From: Mesorhizobium sp. DCY119
GTDB taxonomy: Bacteria > Pseudomonadota > Alphaproteobacteria > Rhizobiales > Rhizobiaceae
DNA length: 64,000 nt
Assembly (NCBI RefSeq): GCF_003590645.1
Contig: NZ_CP031834.1
Coordinates: forward strand, 1,674,501-1,738,500
Direction: 5' to 3'
Shown here: positions 37,473-45,896 of the stretch, piece after piece
How positions within the stretch are numbered: position 1 is the stretch's first letter
Layout: every line of letters starts with the position of its first letter
Notes under the pieces: generated by a model
What the model saw: the letters and a program-made list of their open reading frames with translations, nothing else
What the model was told of the DNA's origin: nothing
The model's database searches: none
Made by a program: the position numbers and the translations under genes

Positions 37473-38345
37473 TCACGACATCCGGTTCTGGCGTTCGATC
37501 AGTTGCAGGATCAGCGGGGTCAGGATCAGTTGCATGGCGAGGTCGAGCTTGTTGCCCGGCACGACGATCGAATTTGCTCGCGACATGAAGCTGTCGTGGA
37601 TCATCGACAGCAGGTAGGGGAAGTCGATGCCGCGCGGCCTGGCGAAGCGGATGACCAGCATCGATTCATCCGGCGTCGGTATCCAGCGCGCGATGAACGG
37701 GTTCGACGTGTCGACGATCGGCACGCGCTGGAAATTGATGTCGGTCAGCGTGAATTGCGGCGTGATGTAGCGGATATAGTCCGGCATCCGGCGCAGGATC
37801 ACGTCCATCACCGCCTCGGCCGAATAGCCGCGCGTGGTGCGGTCACGATGGATCTTCTGGATCCATTCGAGATTGATCACCGGCACGACGCCGATCTTCA
37901 GATCGGCGAACTTCGCCAGATCGACCTTATCGGTCACCGCGCAGCCATGTAGCCCTTCGTAGAACAGCAGCTTGCTTGGCTCGAATTCGCGCCATGGCGT
38001 GAAGGTGCCGGGAGGCTGGCCGTAGAGCTTGGCTTCCTCCTCGTCATGGACGTAGGTGCGGGTCTTGCCGGAACCGCGGCGGCCATATTCCTCGAAAACC
38101 GATTGCAAGGTTTCGAGTTCGTTGGCCTCGGCGTTGAAATGGGTGAAGTTGGGATTTCCCCTCTTTTCCTCCTCGGCGACCTTTTCCTTCATCGCGGCGC
38201 GGTCATAGCGATGGAAGGCGTCGCCCTCGATGAAGGCAGCGTCGATGTTCTCACGCCGGAAAATCTGCTCGAAGATGCGCTTGACCGAGGTCGTTCCCGC
38301 GCCTGAAGAGCCGGTGATCGATATGATCGGGTGCTTGGCTGACAT
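37473..38345 (-). CDS. cbbP: Phosphoribulokinase
   Basis: 290 residues, octameric proteobacterial PRK type. The P-loop is [11 protein letters not shown] at about 12-22; [17 protein letters not shown] and the substrate loop with [18 protein letters not shown] are diagnostic. It makes RuBP from ribulose 5-phosphate with ATP. It lies 15 bases after cbbF. Together with RuBisCO this shows a functional Calvin cycle. Confidence 0.97.
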   Translation of the reverse strand: MSAKHPIISITGSSGAGTTSVKRIFEQIFRRENIDAAFIEGDAFHRYDRAAMKEKVAEEEKRGNPNFTHFNAEANELETLQSVFEEYGRRGSGKTRTYVHDEEEAKLYGQPPGTFTPWREFEPSKLLFYEGLHGCAVTDKVDLAKFADLKIGVVPVINLEWIQKIHRDRTTRGYSAEAVMDVILRRMPDYIRYITPQFTLTDINFQRVPIVDTSNPFIARWIPTPDESMLVIRFARPRGIDFPYLLSMIHDSFMSRANSIVVPGNKLDLAMQLILTPLILQLIERQNRMS

Positions 38346-38360
38346 GCTGAATTCTCCCGA

Positions 38361-39413
38361 TCAGGCGCGAAACAGGCCGCGATTGCCGAACAGCGGCGAG
38401 CGTTCGCCTATGCTCGACGGATCCGTGTGGTAGCGGGTGATGCGCGCCACTTCCTTGGCCGAGCCGAAAACCACCGGCACGCGCTGGTGCAGGCTGTTCG
38501 GTTCGATTTCGAGGATGCGGCCGATCGTGTCGGTGGCCGCGCCGCCGGCCTGCTCGATCAGGTAGGCGATGGGGTTTGCCTCGTAGACGAGGCGCAGCCG
38601 GCCTTGTCCGTAGCCGCGGCGCTTGTCGCCCGGATAGAGGAAGACGCCGCCGCGCATCAGGATGCGGTAGCAGTCAGCGACCAGCGAGGCGATCCAGCGC
38701 ATGTTGAAGTCGCGCTCGCGCGGGCCTTCGCTGCCCTTCAGGCAGTCGTCGACATAAAGCCGGACGGCCTCGTCCCAATGGCGGTAGTTGGCGGCGTTGA
38801 TGGCGAATTCATGCGCGCGGGTTGGCACGATCCGGCTCTCATAGGCCTGGACGAAGGTGCCTAACCGTGTCGACTGGACGAAGACATGTGTGCCGCTGCC
38901 CAGCGAGAGCACGAGCGCCAGCTGCGGGCCGTAGATGAAGAAGCCGGCACCGATCTGCTTTTCGCCCGGCTGCAAAAAAGTGGCGGCCGGGTTGCCGTCC
39001 GGCGCGCCAGTTGCAGGGAGGAGCGAGAAAATCGTGCCGATAGAAACATTGGTGTCGATGTTGGACGAGCCGTCGAGCGGGTCGATGGCGATGCAGATCG
39101 GGGCATCCTTGTTGAGCAGGACCGGCTGCTCCAACTCTTCGGAAGCGTAGAGGGCGACGGGTGCGTGGCGCATTGCGTCGAGGAAGATGTCGTCGGCGTA
39201 GACGTCGAGGTCCTTCTGGGCGTCGCCGTCGGCGTTGAAGCCGCCGCGGGTTCCAGCGAAGGCCTTGCCGAGCACGCCCTGATTGATGGTGTGGCGGACC
39301 TTGACCGCGGCCTGTGCGAGCTGGCGAACCGTCGCGGCAACCGCCGCGCGCAGATCGTCTTGCTCCTTGCCGACATAGGAATTCAGAACCGCATCAAGGG
39401 TTGCCACAGTCAT
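38361..39413 (-). CDS. cbbF: Fructose-1,6-bisphosphatase class I
   Basis: 350 residues. The metal-binding motif is IAIDPLDGSSNIDTNVSIGTIFS; KRRGYGQGRLRLVYEANPIAYLIEQAGG is the conserved C-terminal block. In this operon type it often also hydrolyses sedoheptulose 1,7-bisphosphate. First gene of the cbb operon, divergent from cbbR, with GGAGACGA near the ATG. Confidence 0.96.
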   Translation of the reverse strand: MTVATLDAVLNSYVGKEQDDLRAAVAATVRQLAQAAVKVRHTINQGVLGKAFAGTRGGFNADGDAQKDLDVYADDIFLDAMRHAPVALYASEELEQPVLLNKDAPICIAIDPLDGSSNIDTNVSIGTIFSLLPATGAPDGNPAATFLQPGEKQIGAGFFIYGPQLALVLSLGSGTHVFVQSTRLGTFVQAYESRIVPTRAHEFAINAANYRHWDEAVRLYVDDCLKGSEGPRERDFNMRWIASLVADCYRILMRGGVFLYPGDKRRGYGQGRLRLVYEANPIAYLIEQAGGAATDTIGRILEIEPNSLHQRVPVVFGSAKEVARITRYHTDPSSIGERSPLFGNRGLFRA

Positions 39414-39534
39414 TGTCGTCTCCTCCGCCTGTTCCGGTTGGAGTGGTCAGGCACAGGGGAATGAGAGCAAAGCGATGAGGATAAGTAAAATTTAATAACT
39501 TTACCTAGTCAGTAAAATTCTCTTATTATGCTGT
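39414..39534. promoter_or_regulatory. cbbF-cbbR divergent control region
   Basis: 121 bases between cbbF and cbbR. The cbbR-proximal half is AT-rich with the direct repeat AGTAAAATT at 39484-39492 and 39511-39519 (27 bp apart) and a short inverted element AAGT...ACTT. LysR-type sites are usually T-N11-A dyads in such tandem settings, so this is the probable CbbR-binding region controlling the whole cbb operon. Confidence 0.65.
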
Positions 39535-40482
39535 ATGCGCAACCTGACCCTCAAGCAGTTCCGGGCCGTCGAAGCCATCGTCTCCCACGGCAAAATCATC
39601 AATGCTGCCAAGGTGTTGGGACTTTCGCCGCCGGCGATCACCATCCAGTTGCGGCAGATCGAGGAAGAACTTGGCCTGCAGCTCTTCGATCGCACCAATG
39701 AAGGTATGCGTCCGACTGCCGCAGGTCTGGCCTTCGTCGACACGGCGCAGGCGATCGAGGAACGCATGCGGCTGCTGGCGGACCAGATCGACGCGATCAA
39801 GGGCGTGCGCACCGGCAGCCTGAGGCTCGGCGTGGTTTCGACGGCCAAATATTTCGCGCCGAGGATGATGGCGGCCTTCATGAAGGATTATCCCGACATC
39901 GATATGCGGCTTGCCATCGGCAACCGTGCAGAGACCATCGCCCGCCTGAAGAACCATGAGGTCGATATCGCGCTGATGGGCCGGCCGGCGAAGGACGTGC
40001 CGGTGCGGGCGTCGGCGTTCGGCGATCATCCGCTGGTGATCATCGCTGCCCCGGAGCATCCGCTGGCGAGGGCGCGCGACATTTCCAAGGAGCGCATCGC
40101 GCGCGAAAACTTCCTGATCCGCGAGCCGGGCTCCGGCACGCGCATTTCGCTGGAGATTTTCCTGAGCGAACTGCCCGGACGGCTCGACGATCTCGGCATC
40201 GAGATGGATTCCAACGAGACGATCAAGCAGGCGGTGATGGCGGGGCTGGGCATCGCCTTCATCTCCGCGCACACTATCGCCTTCGAGGTGGAAGCGGGGC
40301 GGCTCGTCATTCTCGATGTCGCCGGCATGCCGATCCGGCGGCAATGGTTCGCCGTCATGCGCACCGACCACGCAATCTCGCCGGCGATGGCGACGTTCCA
40401 TGATTTCCTGATGCGCAAGGGCGCGATGTATCTGCCGCTGTTCGGAAAGCTCTATCCTGACCCGGAAGTGAAACGCAGCTGA
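39535..40482 (+). CDS. cbbR: CbbR, LysR-type regulator of the Calvin operon
   Basis: 315 residues. N-terminal winged helix (LTLKQFRAVEAIVSHGKIINAAKVLGLSPPAITIQLRQIEEELG) and a C-terminal effector-binding fold (REPGSGTRISLEIFL). Divergent placement next to cbbF is the classic CbbR position. It would activate the cbb operon in response to metabolites such as RuBP or phosphoenolpyruvate. No clear ribosome site precedes the ATG; an ATG 8 bases upstream is out of frame. Confidence 0.95.
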   Translation: MRNLTLKQFRAVEAIVSHGKIINAAKVLGLSPPAITIQLRQIEEELGLQLFDRTNEGMRPTAAGLAFVDTAQAIEERMRLLADQIDAIKGVRTGSLRLGVVSTAKYFAPRMMAAFMKDYPDIDMRLAIGNRAETIARLKNHEVDIALMGRPAKDVPVRASAFGDHPLVIIAAPEHPLARARDISKERIARENFLIREPGSGTRISLEIFLSELPGRLDDLGIEMDSNETIKQAVMAGLGIAFISAHTIAFEVEAGRLVILDVAGMPIRRQWFAVMRTDHAISPAMATFHDFLMRKGAMYLPLFGKLYPDPEVKRS

Positions 40483-40488
40483 GCTAAA

Positions 40489-41121
40489 TCACTTCTTGGG
40501 AAGGGTTTCCGCGACCGTTTTCGCCAGCTGATACAGCCGCTGCTCGATCAATGTCGGCACCTCGCAGACATAGGTCAGCGATTGCACGCGCTCTTCGAAC
40601 ACGCGCGTCTGCCAGGTCAGTTGATCGGTGCGTTTCGTCACCTCGTTCTGGTCGGCATCGGGCTTGTTGCGCAATGCATCGACATCGGACGACTCTTTCC
40701 GCAACGCCGTCGCCAGTTCCAGCTGCTTGTGCGCATAGCGGGCAATGCCGGAAATGACATGCGAGCGCTCGGCGTTCATGTGGTCGAATAGCCCCTGAAC
40801 CAGCATGGTCAACTGCGGCTCCAGCTTCTCAGGCGGCAGAGTGGCGGCGAACTCCTTGATCTCCTTCTGCGCTTCCGGAAGCGGCAGGCGCCGGGCCGCC
40901 AGTTCCTTCACACGGTCAGAGATATCCTCGTCATTCGACCAGTCTTTCGACGCTTCGGGAAGGTCGGGTCCGTTCCATATCTGGCCGAGCGAAAGTTCCG
41001 GCACCTTGCGCTGGATGCAGGGCCAGTCGGGATCGTTGTTGGCGGCGGCAAGCGCTGAACTGGAGAAGCTGGAGGCCAGCAGAATGGCTGTCAGGCAGCG
41101 AACAGGGCCGGTTCGTCTCAT
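40489..41121 (-). CDS. Secreted helical protein of the PQQ-associated ABC set, unknown
   Basis: 210 residues. A signal peptide ends SSSALAA; the mature protein has two cysteines (DWPCIQRKVPEL near its start and TYVCEVPTLIE near its end) that may form a disulfide, and a long helical middle rich in Glu, Lys and Gln. It starts one base after the permease stop region (shared base at 41121), so it is the last gene of the ABC operon. I do not recognise a named family. A periplasmic partner of the transporter is inferred. Confidence 0.8.
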   Translation of the reverse strand: MRRTGPVRCLTAILLASSFSSSALAAANNDPDWPCIQRKVPELSLGQIWNGPDLPEASKDWSNDEDISDRVKELAARRLPLPEAQKEIKEFAATLPPEKLEPQLTMLVQGLFDHMNAERSHVISGIARYAHKQLELATALRKESSDVDALRNKPDADQNEVTKRTDQLTWQTRVFEERVQSLTYVCEVPTLIEQRLYQLAKTVAETLPKK

Positions 41122-41999
41122 CAGGCATTTCCTCCCGTATCCTGTTTGCGGTTCATGAGACCGCGTGATGGGTCGTAGGCGATGATCGCCCCGCCAAGGA
41201 ACAGCAGCGTGCAGCCGAGAACCACCGCCAGCGAGAGCCAGTCGATCTGGCCGTAGAAGGCGAAGCGCACCAGTTCAACGGCATAGGTGAACGGGTTGGC
41301 CAGGCAGATCTTGTAGAGCAGGGGGCTCGATTCCTGGATGCGCCATAGCGGATAGAGCGCCGGCGAGGCGAAATAGGCCGGGAAGATCACGAAATTCATG
41401 ATGCCGGCGAAGTTTTCGAGCTGTCTTATCATCGAAGACAGCAGCATGCCGAGCGCGCACAGCATCAGCCCGGACAGGAACAGGGCCGGCAGCACCATGA
41501 CATAGCCGATAGGCGGGGCCTTCACGCCCCAGAACCAGGCGACGACCAGAAATGCATAGACCTGCGCGATCGAGACCGTGACGCCAGCGAGCAGCTTCGA
41601 CACCAGCAGGAACCAACGCGGGAAGGGGCTGACCAGCAGGGTGCGTATATTGCCCATCTCGCGGTCATAGACCATCGACAGCGACGACTGCATGCCGCTG
41701 AACAGCAGGATCATGCCGCATAGGCCGGGCGTGATGTAGACCTCGTAGAGGACATATGTCTTGTAGGGCGGGATGATCGAGACACCCAGCACCTGGCGGA
41801 AACCGGCGGCGAAAATGAACAGCCACAGCAGCGGCCGCACCAGCGAGGAGATGAAACGCTCGCGCTGGTGGATGAAGCGCAGGCCCTCGCGCAGCAGGAT
41901 GCCTTTCAGGCAGATGAGATAGTTGACCAGCCTGTAGGGTTTCGAGCGCACGGGCACGATGCCGGCACCGGTCGCGTTTGTGGGCAAGGCCGTGCTCAT
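41121..41999 (-). CDS. ABC-2 type permease of the PQQ-linked alcohol system (PedC-like)
   Basis: 292 residues with six membrane segments of the ABC-2 export class (RPLLWLFIFAAGFRQVLG, MILLFSGMQSSLSMVYDREMG NIRTLL region, PRWFLLVSKLLAGVTVSI). This matches the permease known from quinoprotein alcohol dehydrogenase gene sets, including PedC of Pseudomonas 2-phenylethanol catabolism. The start overlaps the ATPase gene stop by four bases. Export is expected from the permease class, though the operon also has a binding protein. Confidence 0.9.
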   Translation of the reverse strand: MSTALPTNATGAGIVPVRSKPYRLVNYLICLKGILLREGLRFIHQRERFISSLVRPLLWLFIFAAGFRQVLGVSIIPPYKTYVLYEVYITPGLCGMILLFSGMQSSLSMVYDREMGNIRTLLVSPFPRWFLLVSKLLAGVTVSIAQVYAFLVVAWFWGVKAPPIGYVMVLPALFLSGLMLCALGMLLSSMIRQLENFAGIMNFVIFPAYFASPALYPLWRIQESSPLLYKICLANPFTYAVELVRFAFYGQIDWLSLAVVLGCTLLFLGGAIIAYDPSRGLMNRKQDTGGNA

Positions 42000-42781
42000 G
42001 TCTGCGCCCCCGTTGCCTTGCGCGCGTCGAGCCCGCTCAGTTGCGAAAACGCTTCGCGGATCGTCTGCTTGCCAGTCGATTTCACGACATCTGCGACGCT
42101 GCCCTTGGCAACCAGGTTGCCCTCGCGCAGCACCACGACATGATCGCCGTCGTCGACCTCATCGATGAGGTGGGTGGCCCAAAGCACGCCGATGCCTTCG
42201 GTCACCACGAGCCGTCTTATGGTGGCAAGGATGCTGGCGCGCGACTGGATGTCGAGGCCGACGGTGGCTTCGTCCAGCAGCAGCAGCGAAGGGCGGTGGA
42301 GCAGAGCGCGCGCAATCTCGACACGCCGCATCTGGCCGCCGGAAAGGCTGCGCGCCTTGTCATGCAGCCGATCACTCAATTCGACGGACGCCAGCAGCGC
42401 GTCGATGCGCTGGCGGGCATCACGCGTGCCGATGCCGTGAAGCGAGGCGTGGTAGGACAGGTTCTGGTAGACGCTGAGATCGAGGTCCAGCGTGCGCGCC
42501 TGGAAAACGATGCCGAGCCGCCGCAGCGCCTCGCCCGAGGCGCGATCGATGTCGTGGCCGAAGATGCGGATGGCGCCGTTGCGCGTGTTGTAGAGATGGC
42601 TGATCAGCGAGAACAGCGTCGTCTTGCCGGCGCCGTTCAAACCGAGCAGCACGGTGAAGCTTGCCGGGGCGATGGAGAAAGACACGTCGGACAGCGCGCG
42701 TTTCGAGCCATAGGAATAGCTGAGCGCGGCGACATCGAGAGCCGCCACACTGCCATGTCCATTGGTCTTCACGTGCTGCAA
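41996..42781 (-). CDS. ABC ATPase of the PQQ-linked alcohol system
   Basis: 261 residues. Walker A GLNGAGKTT (47-55), signature LSGGQMRRVEIARAL, Walker B LLLLDEATVGLD, switch WATHLIDEV. The unusual GLNGAGKTT and DEATVGLD forms are typical of the subgroup found with quinoprotein alcohol dehydrogenases. Partner of the ABC-2 permease downstream, with which it overlaps by four bases. Confidence 0.92.
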   Translation of the reverse strand: MQHVKTNGHGSVAALDVAALSYSYGSKRALSDVSFSIAPASFTVLLGLNGAGKTTLFSLISHLYNTRNGAIRIFGHDIDRASGEALRRLGIVFQARTLDLDLSVYQNLSYHASLHGIGTRDARQRIDALLASVELSDRLHDKARSLSGGQMRRVEIARALLHRPSLLLLDEATVGLDIQSRASILATIRRLVVTEGIGVLWATHLIDEVDDGDHVVVLREGNLVAKGSVADVVKSTGKQTIREAFSQLSGLDARKATGAQT

Positions 42782-42841
42782 GCTGGATTTCTCCTTCCCT
42801 GCTGTGCAGGATAGCCCGCAAGTCGGCTCCGCTCCATCGGA

Positions 42842-43345
42842 CTATTTGATGGTGATCGTGCCTTTCATGCCCTTGTCGGCGAGATCGGGCACGGACCATG
42901 TGTAGATGCCGGGGCGTACGGTGGTGAACTGGACCTGGATGGTGCCGTCTGCGTCGTATTCGAGCCAGGCGGGTGCGCCGTTCATGTGGACTTCGAGGTC
43001 GTTGATGACGATCTGGTTCATCCAGACATTGCGGAACAGGTCGGTCACGAATTTGTATTCCAGCCCGCCCGCAGCCGAGATCTTCCAGCGGTAGCCTTGC
43101 CCGGCGATCAGCTCGAAGTCCTTCTGGTTGGCGGTGAACTGGTCTTCCTTGGTGCCGAGGATCAGTTCGGGCACATCCTTGCTGGCGCGGGTGATCTGCT
43201 CCTTGCCGCCGCTCGCCGGCTCCGTGGCGGTGGCAGCAGCAGCAGGCTTGTCGTCATCGTCGTCGGCATCCTGCGCCCAGCCGTGCGAGGCCGACAGTGC
43301 CGCTCCCATCAGTGCCGCGAAAGCGATCGTGCGGTATTTCCTCAT
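42842..43345 (-). CDS. Secreted cupredoxin-like protein without copper ligands
   Basis: 167 residues. Signal peptide ending HGWAQ, an acidic/Ala linker, then a beta-rich domain (VRPGIYTWSVPDLADKGMKGTITIK) that resembles a cupredoxin. The mature protein has no cysteine, so the usual His-Cys-His-Met copper site is absent. It is embedded between the ATPase gene and the beta-propeller gene of the PQQ-associated set. The start at 43345 gives a proper signal peptide. Function is unknown. Confidence 0.78.
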   Translation of the reverse strand: MRKYRTIAFAALMGAALSASHGWAQDADDDDDKPAAAATATEPASGGKEQITRASKDVPELILGTKEDQFTANQKDFELIAGQGYRWKISAAGGLEYKFVTDLFRNVWMNQIVINDLEVHMNGAPAWLEYDADGTIQVQFTTVRPGIYTWSVPDLADKGMKGTITIK

Positions 43346-43386
43346 TAACGTCTCCTCCTTTGTTGCCTGCGAAAACTCTCTGCCGC

Positions 43387-44361
43387 TCAGTTCGGCGACA
43401 CGACCACCCCCCATGGCAGCGCTCCGACCGTGACCGACTGGGTTGGCTCGTCGGTGGCGACATCGATGAAGGTGATGTCGTTGGATATGCCGTTGGTGCT
43501 GATGATCGTCTTCTGGTCGGGGGTGAAGGCGAGCTGCCAGACGCGCTGGCCGACCAGCACATATTTCTCGACCTCATAGGTCTCGGCATTGACCACCGCC
43601 ACCCGATTGGCCGGCCCGAGCGCGACATAGGCCTTCTTGCCGTCGGCGGTGATCCTGATGCCGACCGGCTGGATAGACTCTGCACGCAATCCGGGGATTT
43701 CGAAGGTGATCTTGTGCGTCACCTCTCGGCTTGCGTTGTCGATGATGGACACCGTGCCGCCGATCTCGGCGCTGACCCAGACCTCCGAGCCATCCGGCTT
43801 GAACTCGGCAAAGCGCGGGCGCGAATCGACCAGCACATTGTTGACGATCTCATGGCTCTCGGTGTCGATGAAATGGGCCATGTTGGTCGTTTCCGAGGTG
43901 TTGACCATGACCTTGCCGTCGGGGCTGACGCCCATGCCCTCCGGCTCGACGCCGACCGGCACTTCGGCCAGAACCTTCTTGGTGGCGACATCGATGACGG
44001 TGACGAGATTGTCGTCCTCATTGGCGACATAGAGCTTCTTGCCGTCTGGAGACAGAACGAACAGTTCCGGATCGGGGCCGGACGGCAGCGTGTCGACGAT
44101 CTCCAGGGTTGCCGTGTCGATGACCTCGATGGTGTCGTCGTCGCTGGCGCAGAGATAGACGAATTTGCCGTCATGGGAGATGGTGATGCCGCGCGGGCGC
44201 TGACCGACATTGACGGTCTTGACCACTTCCATCGTCGTCGAATCGACGACGCTCATCGTGTTGTCCTTCTCGTTGGAGACATAGACCATATAGGCCCAGG
44301 CCGGCGAGGCCACGCAACCTCCAGCCAAGGTCGCGGCCAGCAATGCCAATCGTCTTCCCAT
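43387..44361 (-). CDS. PQQ-dependent catabolism-associated YVTN beta-propeller protein
   Basis: 324 residues. A signal peptide (LALLAATLAGGCVASPAWA) is followed by about seven YVTN repeats such as YVSNEKDNTMSVVDSTT, FVYLCASDDDTIEVIDTA and LYVANEDDNLVTVIDVAT. It belongs to the beta-propeller family that recurs in PQQ-dependent alcohol clusters with the ABC genes. Its propeller is not of the quinoprotein enzyme type, so a binding or scaffold role is likely. Between the substrate-binding gene and the cupredoxin-like gene. Confidence 0.92.
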   Translation of the reverse strand: MGRRLALLAATLAGGCVASPAWAYMVYVSNEKDNTMSVVDSTTMEVVKTVNVGQRPRGITISHDGKFVYLCASDDDTIEVIDTATLEIVDTLPSGPDPELFVLSPDGKKLYVANEDDNLVTVIDVATKKVLAEVPVGVEPEGMGVSPDGKVMVNTSETTNMAHFIDTESHEIVNNVLVDSRPRFAEFKPDGSEVWVSAEIGGTVSIIDNASREVTHKITFEIPGLRAESIQPVGIRITADGKKAYVALGPANRVAVVNAETYEVEKYVLVGQRVWQLAFTPDQKTIISTNGISNDITFIDVATDEPTQSVTVGALPWGVVVSPN

Positions 44362-44385
44362 TCAAAACTCCTCCCGACTTGACGC

Positions 44386-45636
44386 TTATCTAAAGTGGCA
44401 TTTGGTCTCCGGCTGGTCGACCCCGAGCGTGTCGAGCTCGGAAACCTGATGCAGGAAACCTTCCTGTGGCGAGGTCGTGACGACGGATTTTGCGTCGCCG
44501 AGGAAAATCGGCTGACGCAGCTGCCAGTTCCATTTGCGGAAGGTCAGCTTCTGGCCCTTGAAGGCTGCGATGGAAAAATCGTCAGAGCGAATGAAGGCCT
44601 CGATCTTGGCCGGGTCCGCACCTTGCGTGCGCGTGGCGGCGTCACCGAGGATGCGGGCGGCAGTCCACGCTGCCATATCCTTGGAAAGCATGCGCCGGCC
44701 TGCATATTTGGCAAAGCGGTTCTGGATCTGCGAGCCGCCCCATTGCTCGCTGGCCGGATGCCAGCCTGACGGGATCAGGCCCGCAGTGCCGGCGACAGGA
44801 CGCGGAATCCAGGTGCGAAAGGGAACATAGCTGCCGAACACTTCGCTCTCGTCGGCGACCAGCAGCACATCATGGTCGGGCAGGTCCTGGGTGAAGACTG
44901 GCATCTGCCGCTGAATCTGCACGACACCGGAATCGGTGCGGCGGGCGGTGCCGGTGTCCTTGAATTCCTTTTCGGCAACGATCTGGCCGCCGAAGCGGGT
45001 TGCGGCGCGGCGCAGCGCCTCGGCGAACAGCTTGTCCTTCTCATGCGAGCCGTAGATCAGAGCCCATTTGGGCCATTGCTTCCAGATCAGATACTGCGCC
45101 AGCCCGTCGGCCAGCATGGTCCGCGTCGGTGCCGTGTGAAAGACGTTGACGCGGCATTCCTCCTCGCGCAGGACGTCGTCGGTCGCTCCGACATTGAAGA
45201 TCAAAACACCGTGATCGCGCGCGATATCGGCGATCGACAGCAATTGCTGCGCCGAAATATCGGCAAGCAGATAGCGATCGCCCTTGGCGACCATCTCGTT
45301 GAAGACGGCAACGACATCGGCACCCGGCTTCACCTCGGTGACGTCGAGTACGAATTTCTGGCCTAGAAAGGAGCCGGTCGTGTTGTTGTCGTTGAGCGCG
45401 ACATTGGCGCCGGCGACACCTTCGTCGCGTGGCGCAATGTCGAGAACCGAAAGCGCAAGCTGCGGTTCATAGGCGCGCAGATAGCCGATCTTGATCTCTG
45501 TAACCTGCTTTTCGGGCTTAGCGGCCTGAGCCTTCGGTGCAGGGGCGGCCTCCTGAGAGGCGGCTGGGCCAGCGTTGACGCTTGCCAAAAAAAGGGCGAT
45601 GAAGACTGCGAGAGTGTTTGGCACCATACTCTTCAT
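44386..45636 (-). CDS. ABC binding protein of the PQQ-linked alcohol system
   Basis: 416 residues. A signal peptide ending PAASQ, an Ala/Pro/Lys linker, then a type I periplasmic binding fold (VTEIKIGYLRAYEPQLAL, DHGVLIFNVGATDDVLREEECR, WPKWALIYGSHEKDKLFAEAL). This is the branched-chain/LIV-type binding protein family that accompanies quinoprotein alcohol dehydrogenase ABC genes. First gene of the operon. The start at 45636 (MKSMVPN) is preferred for signal peptide geometry; 45657 would add seven residues. Confidence 0.9.
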   Translation of the reverse strand: MKSMVPNTLAVFIALFLASVNAGPAASQEAAPAPKAQAAKPEKQVTEIKIGYLRAYEPQLALSVLDIAPRDEGVAGANVALNDNNTTGSFLGQKFVLDVTEVKPGADVVAVFNEMVAKGDRYLLADISAQQLLSIADIARDHGVLIFNVGATDDVLREEECRVNVFHTAPTRTMLADGLAQYLIWKQWPKWALIYGSHEKDKLFAEALRRAATRFGGQIVAEKEFKDTGTARRTDSGVVQIQRQMPVFTQDLPDHDVLLVADESEVFGSYVPFRTWIPRPVAGTAGLIPSGWHPASEQWGGSQIQNRFAKYAGRRMLSKDMAAWTAARILGDAATRTQGADPAKIEAFIRSDDFSIAAFKGQKLTFRKWNWQLRQPIFLGDAKSVVTTSPQEGFLHQVSELDTLGVDQPETKCHFR

Positions 45637-45896
45637 AGATACTCGTTCTTCTTGCATACGCCGTCGCCCGATCTAAACCGGGAGATGCAGAATTTCGGTG
45701 CCACGATGAACTTAACCCACGAGAAAAATTTATCAAACCCCGTAAGTCTACTTTTGCGGGCAGCTTTCGATGTTTGCCCGATCTCCGGTTTTGGCAAGGT
45801 GTCCAATAGGACAAGAAGCGGCGATTTGCGGCTCGTGCCCTGCATGGATTATCGCTATCGTGACATGCCGGTTTCGTGCCTTGAGGACCTGACCAA
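45637..45896. promoter_or_regulatory. Divergent promoter region of the ABC and cofactor operons
   Basis: 260 bases between the ABC binding-protein gene (minus) and the MfnB-FolB gene (plus). Contains a loose inverted pair around AAACCGGGAGAT (45676) and ATCTCCGGTTTT (45780). No gene is seen. Both operons should start here. Confidence 0.4.

Noticed and set aside
39535-42781. A quinoprotein alcohol dehydrogenase next to the second ABC set
   Set aside because: All frames here are accounted for by cbbR and ABC genes; none has the tryptophan-docking repeats of a quinoprotein.
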